From assembly GCA_021399435.1 (NCBI GenBank), contig JAJTUP010000014.1:1-64000 (forward strand): a DNA stretch of 64,000 nucleotides, in the 5' to 3' direction. The DNA comes from Diaporthe sp. PMI_573. Its lineage: Eukaryota > Ascomycota > Sordariomycetes > Diaporthales > Diaporthaceae. Both the position numbers and the translations under genes were made by a program. Positions 56,443-64,000 of this stretch are shown here, piece after piece. The notes beneath the pieces were generated by a model. It did no database searches, had not been told where the DNA came from, and saw nothing but the letters and a program-made list of their open reading frames with translations. How positions within the stretch are numbered: position 1 is the first letter of the stretch; every line of letters begins with the position of its first letter.

Positions 56443-59156
56443 ATGGCCACCAACGGCCAAGATACACGCCCGGACAAGCCGGCAGGGTCCAAGTCAACCA
56501 TCTCATGCTATGTCTGTCGCCGGCGCAAGGTCAAGTGCGGCAAGGAGCTGCCTCATTGCGTGAGCTGTCGCCTTACATCACAGCAATGTGAGTATCCTCA
56601 AAAGGCGCACCGGCCGGGGCCCAAGCTGGGATCTACGCGCGGCCCGAACAAACGTCACGCACAAGGTATGGTTGTCCTGCTCTCGACTTGCTCGGGAGAC
56701 CCTAACCCTGGTACCAGGGTCATGCGATGGCGATGGAGGCCAGCCAGCGGCCTCGAGACGGCGTCTCTCCAACGCTGTCAACGAACCGTCAGAAAACGCC
56801 CATCAGTCTGAGCCCATGACCGATGACGAGCAGTCCGCCGCGTCCGAGAAGACGCCATGGGACAGGAGGACAATGCAGACATTGGCCTTCCTCGTCCATC
56901 CCACACATGAACCACGCTCGCCCTCGGGCAGTTCCAGTCAGTCGTCCACCACCGCGGGTCGGAGCTCCGCACAGAGTTACCTTGCCGACAGCTGCTGCGC
57001 GTTGGGCGTGACTCTTGTGCACATGGACCAGCTGTAAGGTCACAACGTTATCTAAGTAGCTTCGTTTCGCATACCGCGCTAACATTCTCAGCATCAACCA
57101 GTTTTTCGTCGAGTTCCATTCCTTTAGCTTGTTTCGGGAATGCGACTTCGATAGTACGCTGCGCAAGTGTACCACACCCCTGCAACACAGAGCCCTGCTT
57201 GCGACTATCTGCATCTTTGCCACCAAGAACGACATGCGCGGAGACGGGGTCGACGGCCCGCTGCTGCAACGGGGAAGCTCTACTGTGTTTGCGGACCTGG
57301 CTCTGCAGTTTGTGGAGGAAGCTATTCAGGAGTGCGGGGATGAGCCTATCCCCATGGTCCTGCTCCAAGCTGTGATTCTGCTCACTCACTGGCTTCTGGG
57401 CCGAGGGGTACGAGGGAGGGCATGGCGCTACTTGGGTGTCGCTGTGAGAGCTGCCCTGGAGCTGGAGTTACATCTCGTCGATGCTGAGCCAGCATCTTCA
57501 ACGCCGATATCTCCGCAGCAATGGATCGAAGATGAAGAACGTCGCCGCGCCTGGTGGGCCGTCTGGGAGATGGATGTTTATGCCAGTGTGATCCGCCGCT
57601 GTCGAACAGAGATCGACTGGTCACAGAACAAAACGTTCCTGCCGGTCAGCGATGGATTCTGGGCCAAGGGAGAGCCACGACCCTCGTGCTATCTCCATCA
57701 GCATTTCAATGAGCGGTGGAAGGCGTTGAAGGCCTCCCAAAACGATGACCCCAAGACTTGGTATATCCTAATCAATTCCTTGATGAAAGACGCCCAGACT
57801 CTCAACGGGCCCTTGAGTGTTGAGAAGGATTCTGGTGGAGATCAAGCCGATCCAGTTACGACCTGGGCACCGACAGAGGAACGCTCCCAGGAATCACATC
57901 CTAATCGAAATGCCGCGATGCGACTGGCCATGATTCGAAATGCGTTATACTGCACCCTCATGGCTCTTCCGCATAACTTGCGATATCGTGGGGGGCCCCT
58001 GACTTTCGGGGCAAAACATGTTGATCGTTTCAGGGTTCTGACGCAGAGAAAGACCGATACCCATATCTACGGCATTCACTTCGCATCTCAACTTACAAAG
58101 ACCATGATTGCGAAGGGCTACTTCATCGAGGCATCTCGAGACCCATCACTGCATCGAGGCACTTCTACGGAGCGGCAGTCAACTCCAAAGTCTACGGCCG
58201 TGTGGCTATCGAGTCACGAAGCATTGGATCTGGCACTCGAAGCATCGGATGAAATACTTATGATCATTCGGCGTAGCTGTGACGATCAGTTCCGATATGT
58301 GAACCCTTTCTTTGCGAGTACTATATGGTATGCTGGAGCTGTACAAATGATCCATCGCCATTTGAGGTGTTCGGACGCCACAGAGAGAGCGCTGGTGGAC
58401 TCCAATTTTGCTCTTCTGCGCTTGAGCCATCAACAGTTTGCCACCTACTGGAATCTGCCCGTCAGCCTAAGGGAACATCTGGAGGACGTCGAAAGTGGGT
58501 TGCGCCGTTTAACCATGATGATGCATAAACAAGCCTCCACGGAGCGATCCGGACGAAACAGCACTCCGAGCTTTGGCAGGAGCCGGAAGGCAACCAGCCC
58601 TGGCTATAGACAGGCTTCGGAGGTGAATGACACTGCTATGCACAACTACGACCGCCAGGTTCAGGAGTTGTCCGACCTGTCCGCTCTCAAGTCGCCACAG
58701 CGAGGCGTCGCAGCTACAGCCGCGACTGGCGAAAACTTGCCGAGTGAGAGACATATCAGTCCAGATGAGCAGCAACAGACGCGTGGCGCAAGGCTTCAAG
58801 AAGATTCCGGCGGCACCTTCGACCTTGGTGGACCGATTGCTGATGATGGCGAGTACGCATCCTCGAAAGCTGATGGCGGGACCGATAGCCACCACCACCA
58901 CATCCATCAACCCCTCGCGATGTCATCATTGATGGATATCGTCGAAACACCAATGCATGACGACTTGACTGCGGACTTCCCTCCGTTGTCCGAGCAGCCA
59001 CACGTGCCTGGTGAATCACTCGATCCCCAAGGTCTGACTCCACTCCCACCACTCGAGGGAGAAGGCGGGATGCTCTCCTCATTGAGCGATGCAGATCATG
59101 CTTTCGACGTAGTCGCCTATTTGGAGACGATGCAGCCCTTCAGCACCATTTATTAA
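56443..59156 (+). CDS. Zn2Cys6 transcription factor 2, 867 aa
   Basis: Exons 56443-56665, 56718-57033 and 57092-59156 (introns 52 and 58 nt; sum 2604 nt). The zinc cluster uses Cys22, 25, 32, 39, 42 and 49 (C-x2-C-x6-C-x6-C-x2-C-x6-C) with the basic core RRRKVK and linker HRPGPKLGSTRGPNKR. The fungal-specific TF domain shares long blocks with regulator 1: FRECDF, LGRGVRGRAWRYLGVAVRAALE, RRAWWAVWEMDVYASVIRRCRTEIDWSQNKT and ERWKALK. An acidic, glutamine- and histidine-rich C-terminal region (58700-59150) may activate transcription. The zinc cluster here is in one exon, unlike the three-exon cluster of its paralog. Predicted cluster regulator. Confidence 0.92.
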
Positions 59157-60049
59157 TGACTCCTTGGATAAATGGCCGGCTGTGGGCGCTCCGGCCCTCG
59201 GCGGGGGTTCCATCATTTCAATCACTAAAGTCTTTTGTGAAAATCTCGAAACCAGAGTGTCAGTTTGTCCACAAGTTGTCGAGGGTCTACAGTAGTAGAA
59301 GAAAGGCGCCGCAATGTCACACCTCCAGGCTGTTGATTCTCCGAAGGTTGGATGAAGCGACGAAGAGTTCGAGTAGCGTGCCTCTGCCAGAGGTCGGAAG
59401 GCACGTGGACATGCCTTGTAACAGGCAGCAGAGCTGTTAATATGAAGATGGCAGTCATTCAATGCTGAACGGAGACTTGGTTTGGAATCCTGGAGTGAAT
59501 GAAAGGTTCGTCATGATTGGGATATACACTCCCCAGTCAGCTTATGCTGGGACAAGCCGTCTCACTCGGACCGTTTGGGGTAGCGGAGAATGTCCGGTCC
59601 TGTCCTTCAACCTATTGTGGCGTCATTGTGGTGTTGCCGATGTGTCTTGCCTCACTGCGAACTAGGCCGAAATTAGCCCGCGGCAGGTCCGTGGAGTAGC
59701 GGAGAATGTCCGGTTCTGTCCTTCAAGCTGCTGTGGCGTAAATGTTGAGTTGTCGATGGTTATTGCCTGAGCGCGAACTGGGCCGAAATTAGCCCGCGGC
59801 AGGTCGGGGCTCATCATGATACCCTCGTGCTTTGCGTAGCTTGCCTTCAAGGCGGTAATAAGAGTTACTGCATCTCAGTATGGAAAGAGACGTTCTCTCT
59901 AATTGAGCCATGTCGAAAGTCCACGTTGTCTTCAAAGTTCACCCCGCAATCCTCGGCACAGATGACCAGGTGCAAGTCCAGGAGAGCACAACCTTTGACA
60001 GCTTGGGTCTTGGGGACATTGTTTGTATCTTTGTATGTAGGAGAAATAT
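59157..60049. other. Intergenic region, regulator 2 to SDR 2
   Basis: Apart from the tandem duplication at 59.6-59.8 kb, I see only short unconvincing frames. Both flanking genes end here (convergent). Confidence 0.5.
59581..59808. repeat. Tandem duplication of about 115 bp with Zn2Cys6-type palindromes
   Basis: Unit 1 (59581-59696) and unit 2 (59697-59808) start TAGCGGAGAATGTCCGG and end GCCCGCGGCAGGTC. Each carries CGGAGAATGTCCG, a CGGA-N5-TCCG inverted repeat (59584-59596 and 59700-59712). The rest of each unit has diverged more than these ends. Lies between the 3' ends of regulator 2 and SDR 2. Confidence 0.8.
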
Positions 60050-60933
60050 TCAAGCAGGAGGTACACCGAGCGTCATGCCGCCATCGACTGCCCACGTTTG
60101 TCCGGTAATCCAAGACGACTCCTTTGCGCAAAGAAACACGACTGCGTTCGCAATGTCTTCGACTGTGCCTAGACGCGGCAAGGGGGTTGCTTTCTTCATA
60201 AGCGCCACGATCGCATCGTCCTCGATGTTCTGGCGCGCCATGCCGGTGGCCACAACGCCGGGGGCGACACAGTTGATGTTGATGTGGTCTTTGGCTTGAT
60301 CCAGAGCGGCGGCCCGCGTCATGTGGTTGATGGCTGCCTTTGTGGCCGAGTAGGCCACCTCGCCGGGGAACGCGATGCAGGCAGCGCACGAGGAGACATT
60401 GACGATCTTCCCTCGGCTGCCCCAGGCCGGGTCAAAGTCCTGCTTTAGAAACTGCGCCACCGCCAGGCGATTAGCTTTCGAAGTGCCCAGAGTGTTGACC
60501 CTTGCCATCTTGTCCCAAAGCTCATCATCTTCTTCTTGAAAGAGCTTGAAAGGTGTCCAATAGCCTGCGCAGTTAACCGAAATATCGACGCGGCCGTACT
60601 CCTGTCATGCGTGTCAGCTTTTGGTCCGAAGACTTCCGTGCCGCAAGGTTTATCCGCTCGTACATTGATGGCGTGTGCAAAGGCTGCCTCCACCTCCTTC
60701 AGCTGGGAGATGTCGACTTTCACAAAGCTGGCCTTGCCCCCTGCGTTCTTGATTTTGTCAACCGTAGTGACGTTCATATCGTCCTCATAGCCGTTGGGGT
60801 TTGATTCGGCTCTCAAGTCGCAGCAAACAACGGCCGCGCCTAACTTGGCGAGTTTGACGGCTGTGCAGCGACCCATACCACTGGAAGATCCAGTGATAAT
60901 GGCGACTTTGCCTTGAAGCTGGTTTGGATCCAT
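60050..60933 (-). CDS. Short-chain dehydrogenase/reductase 2, 273 aa
   Basis: Two exons (minus): 60664-60933 and 60050-60601, intron 62 nt. Cofactor motif TGSSSGMG (14-21), beta-2 end CCDLRAES (Asp, NAD-preferring), NCAG replacing the usual NNAG, catalytic Ser160/161 (NVSSCA) and Tyr174-x3-Lys178 (YSATK), and the C-terminal WITGQTWAVDGGMTLG. The family is classical cP2/cD1-type oxidoreductases that interconvert alcohols and ketones. Intact. Divergent from the membrane protein gene (854 bp), suggesting joint regulation with it. Confidence 0.93.
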
Positions 60934-61787
60934 GATTGCTGATGTATCGGGAGATTCTTAGCACAAAACACAAGTCAGAGAGCTTTGTCCGGGTGCGCAA
61001 GAATGTTCACGATAGGACCGGACATATCTATAAGCCTGGGATATGGCTTAGTTGGGTCTCCTGGTGCTAGTGTCGAGAAGTGGCGCCGATAAAGCTCCTA
61101 ACTGTGGCGGCTTGATGCCAAGAAGCGGGGTGAGGCTTTGAAATGATACAGAAATGAGGCCGAGATGCCATGCGAAAGGCGACTTGGACCGAAAATCGCA
61201 CGAGCGTCAAGGTGGGTGGTGGGACATAACGAGCAACGAGGCACGGCGGGGAAGCGGGTATCCGGAAGCTCTAGTACCATGTCTAGCGGCTCACTCACAC
61301 CGCGCGTCATGGCGCTACTCATCCAGAGGGAATCCGGGGCAGACCATGGCGATCCAGAGCGAAAGCTACTTGTTTGTTTGTAGGATGCTGGTAAGTGAGG
61401 GTTCCGAAGCCATTTCTTGTCACTGCTGGCTCTCAACTGGCATGAGTACGAAACGTAAGGGTCTGTATACTCTCTTCTCGGTCTTTGTGAGGAAGGCGTG
61501 ATAGCTAGTTGAACCGAGACTAGAACGGCCTTCATCTCAATCCCGGCCCGGGCGGACTATTATTACCCTTGCCTCCTCCCTGCTGCTCAGAGTCTTTGTG
61601 AAGAGACCTATAGGCATAACCCCATCTTCAGTTGTTGAGTTTGGGGTAGAAACTACATAAACGACCCTGTACTTCGGCAGAAGGGGATCCCTGAAGCCAT
61701 CATCTTATCATAATCACCTTTCGCAGAAACTTCACTTTTGCTACTTTGACAGCCAGTGTGGTGTTTATCCTTCACCAATACTTCGAA
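60934..61787. other. Divergent promoter region, SDR 2 and membrane protein
   Basis: 854 bp. Frames on both strands (for example 61098-61535) are overlapping and lack family features. Several CCGG/CGG half-sites occur but no full palindrome shared with other promoters. Confidence 0.45.
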
Positions 61788-62787
61788 ATGTCCGTCTCAA
61801 TCATGTCACCGCCGGTCGGGCCTCCGGTTGACCAGCCTGTGTCGGAGGTCATGCAAATGATCCTGATCGTTGGCAGCTACTTCATCTGGGCAGGCTTGAT
61901 TCTTTACTCTTTGAAGCTTGGGTACAATGAGCGAACGTCTTTCTACACCATCCTCGTTCTGGCAGCCGGCCTGTGCGCGGTGTACGAACCTATTTACGAT
62001 AATGTCCTTATGCTTTACTTCTACCGCCCTGGCCAAATCTCAGCGTTCACCTCTTTCAATTTACCACAGCCTGTCTGGACGTTCTCTGGCTACGGAACAT
62101 TATACGCGAGTGTTGCACTGTTCTTCACACGAGACGTGGCCAGAGGCATGGCAAAGCGCACTTTCTGGACCTACTGTGCTGCTGAGCTTCTCTCTTCGTG
62201 TTTGTTTGAGATTATCGCTATCAACGGAGGGGCGTATGCATACTGGTGAGTAATGATGGTGCTCCATCTATTGGGCGGGATCATCTTCCTACGAATCAAC
62301 GCAATTCATGGCGTGGTCCAACTAACCTGAGTCACATAGGGGACCTCATGCCTTCAGAATCTTCAAATACCCTATTTGCATCGGTCTCCTCGAAACGGCC
62401 CAGGCTCTGTCGTTCTCTGTTCTTGCCTCATACCTCCGCATCCTCATATCGAACACGACCTCAAGCTCCGAATCAGACAGCAACTCCACGACTCCGACGA
62501 AGGGAATCAAGAAAGGCATCACATATGCTTTCCCTTACCTGTCTCTTTTCTTTCTGTTCCCCTTCACCTTTATGGGTTCCAATATAGGATTAGGGGGCCC
62601 GCTTATCGTTGCACTCCACTCATCCGCGGTGTCGGAGAGCTTGGTGCAACTTGGATCAATCGCCACCATGATCGGTGTCGGTGTCGCGCTGTACGTGCTG
62701 AGCCTGGTTGTTCAGGTTGAGGGAACTATCAAGCTGGAAAGCCCCAGGTACAACGGCAATGGTCACTCTGACCTCTTGGGGACCTAA
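61788..62787 (+). CDS. Seven-helix membrane protein, candidate membrane-bound terpene cyclase, 301 aa
   Basis: Exons 61788-62245 and 62340-62787 (906 nt). I take the first ATG (61788); no upstream ATG is in frame. Seven hydrophobic spans lie at about residues 22-42, 52-66, 91-110, 125-145, 155-180, 205-228 and 248-268. Acidic residues sit at helix ends (Glu67 and Asp71 in YEPIYD, a Glu in CLFEIIAINGG, and a Glu in GLLETAQ), with conserved-looking WGPHAFRIFKYP. This layout, small size and cluster position resemble the integral-membrane terpene cyclases of fungal meroterpenoid pathways (Pyr4-like, AscF/AscI or MacJ), in which acidic residues protonate an epoxide or olefin. I cannot prove homology from memory. 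Alternative: transporter-like or unknown membrane protein. Confidence 0.8.
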
Positions 62788-63422
62788 AATTAGGCTAGTA
62801 TCTAGCGCTCCAAGTTGACGATATCGGAAGTCATGTTTCTAAGACAGCGCCTCAGAATGCAGTCTTGAGATAACGGAATTTACGCCATGGATAGGTAGTG
62901 AGGGTATAGCTACGGTGCTTCAGATAGCAAAGAATGTCATCCAAAATAAGTGCTGTAATATCGAAGTTGAATTTATAATTGCCAGAATCTCAAAATATAA
63001 GCTGCAACTTTAAGAGCTTTAGGATCTAAGTTGCTATTCTCAGGTACTAGAAATTGAGTTATAATTCTTCCGGAGGCTCGAAAGACATAAATTAGGCCAG
63101 AATATATGTAGTCTTGCTCACGCAGACTTGATCCACCCCAGACGAGCGCGTCGGCACATCTTCGCGCGGGTACAAGTTTCAGTTTTAATCTCCCGATTAT
63201 AGAACCGCTATTGTAACCTCTGGCACATCATCGGCTAAGCACCCTGGGTCATTGTAATTCTTTGTAATCAGAGCTACTTGTCTCGACGACTCATTAGAGC
63301 AACCTTTTGCCCTCTGTACATTGGGAATTCCAGGCCCCGTCGTAGCCAACAACAGGTCATCACTAAGCATCTAGATCCGCAGCTTCTCTCGCTGATTTTA
63401 TTCTTGCGTACAGTCAGGTACA
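62788..63422. other. Intergenic region with no gene
   Basis: 3' flank of the membrane protein and promoter of the cytochrome b5 gene. AT-rich patch at 62930-63100. Nothing else seen. Confidence 0.5.
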
Positions 63423-63924
63423 ATGTCGCGGGAATTCACATACAAGCAGGTGGCAAAGCACAAGTCCCCAGGCGACCTGTACACCGTGGTCCACGACAAA
63501 GTCTACAACATAACGAACTTCGTCAACGAGCATCCGTGAGTTTTCTTTTCCCGAGAGCCAAACACAGCCATCCCACTAAACTACATCCCAAATACAGCGG
63601 CGGAGAGGAGGTTTTACTGGATGTGGCAGGTAAAGATGCCACGGAGGAGTTCGAAGATGTGGGCCATAGTGATGGGGCGAGGGAAATGCTGAATGACCTC
63701 TTCGTTGGGCGATTGAAAAGACTGGTAAGCTGCGACCCCGTAACTAACCCATACGATCACGGATGCTGACTTCCCATAAGCCCGGCGACCCTAATCCACA
63801 GATATTAACGTCAACAAAGGAGTCCAGTGGCACCGGCTTCCAATACAGCACTCCACTTCTCGTATTGATTCTCGGAGCAGCTGCGTACACAGGGTTTACG
63901 TTTTGGTCCCCGGAGTCATCATAG
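63423..63924 (+). CDS. Tail-anchored cytochrome b5, 127 aa
   Basis: Exons 63423-63535, 63598-63724 and 63781-63924 (384 nt; introns 62 and 56 nt). The first intron splits the proline codon of the heme motif HPGG (His37). The second heme ligand is His61 in DVGHS. A linker rich in Pro, Ser and Thr leads to a single C-terminal hydrophobic helix (about residues 102-118) and a short tail, so it sits on the cytosolic face of the ER. Cytochrome b5 passes electrons to P450s, desaturases or hydroxylases. Next to a P450-containing cluster, a dedicated partner is plausible; a housekeeping copy is the alternative. Confidence 0.92.
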
Positions 63925-64000
63925 AGGAATCCAATTCTACATTTTCAGACACCCATTTTGTACAGCCTTGATATCATGATACTCGTTCTTGCAGGATCCG

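Noticed and set aside
45613..60933. SDR 1 and SDR 2 as products of the same segmental duplication as TF/MFS/SnoaL
   Set aside because: They differ in exon structure (six versus two exons), active-site context and C-terminus, so they are separate SDR subfamilies.
61746..61787. Upstream extension of the membrane protein by 14 residues
   Set aside because: The apparent start there is TTG; the first ATG is 61788 and gives a sensible N-terminus.

Overview
The window is nuclear DNA of a filamentous ascomycete (Pezizomycotina). This is inferred from Zn2Cys6 regulators with fungal-specific transcription-factor domains, 47-108 nt introns with GT/AG ends and CTAAC-type branch sites, fungal Ty3/gypsy and Tc1 elements, and long AT-rich blocks. 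In those blocks coding frames are peppered with C-to-T (CAG/CAA to TAG/TAA, TGG to TAG) stops, the footprint of repeat-induced point mutation (RIP). No species can be named from the sequence alone.

Layout. 1-32.5 kb is a gene-poor, repeat-rich accessory block. It holds two broken bZIP/DUF3425 genes (2.4-4.9 kb), an 18-bp minisatellite (5.7-5.9 kb), remnants of two NLR-type hydrolase/TPR genes as facing inverted copies (7.3-12.7 kb) around one intact APH-fold phosphotransferase gene (9.2-10.1 kb), a 13.5-kb RIP-degraded Ty3/gypsy element with 323-bp LTRs and a 5-bp target duplication (13.4-26.9 kb) with nested insertions, a degraded WD40-repeat gene (26.9-27.6 kb), a 1.1-kb mini-LTR element (29.4-30.5 kb) and three of the four copies of a ~520-bp solo-LTR-like repeat.

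32.7-64 kb is a secondary-metabolite-type tailoring cluster: FAD aromatic hydroxylase, ABM/EthD-like barrel protein, Baeyer-Villiger monooxygenase, two SnoaL/NTF2-like proteins, two paralogous Zn2Cys6 regulators, two MFS sugar-transporter-like genes (both broken), two SDRs, a cytochrome P450, a seven-helix membrane protein that may be a terpene cyclase, and a tail-anchored cytochrome b5. Most neighbours are divergent pairs. No polyketide synthase, NRPS, prenyltransferase or class I terpene synthase is visible, so the backbone enzyme must lie to the right of the window, elsewhere in the genome, or the cluster is catabolic.

How it may work together (inference): a prenylated or terpenoid/polyketide scaffold would be cyclised by the membrane protein, hydroxylated by the P450 (supported by cytochrome b5) and the FAD hydroxylase, ring-expanded or cleaved by the BVMO, oxidised or reduced by the SDRs, and isomerised or cyclised by the SnoaL-like and ABM-like proteins, under two related regulators. 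TF, MFS and SnoaL-like genes occur twice, with the TF-MFS divergent pair inverted in one copy, suggesting an old segmental duplication. A Tc1 element and a solo LTR have inserted between the P450 and the second MFS gene, and the transporters have decayed. Every intact gene model was assembled by hand from splice signals. For each multi-exon model except the P450, the exon lengths sum to a multiple of three and no internal stop remains.
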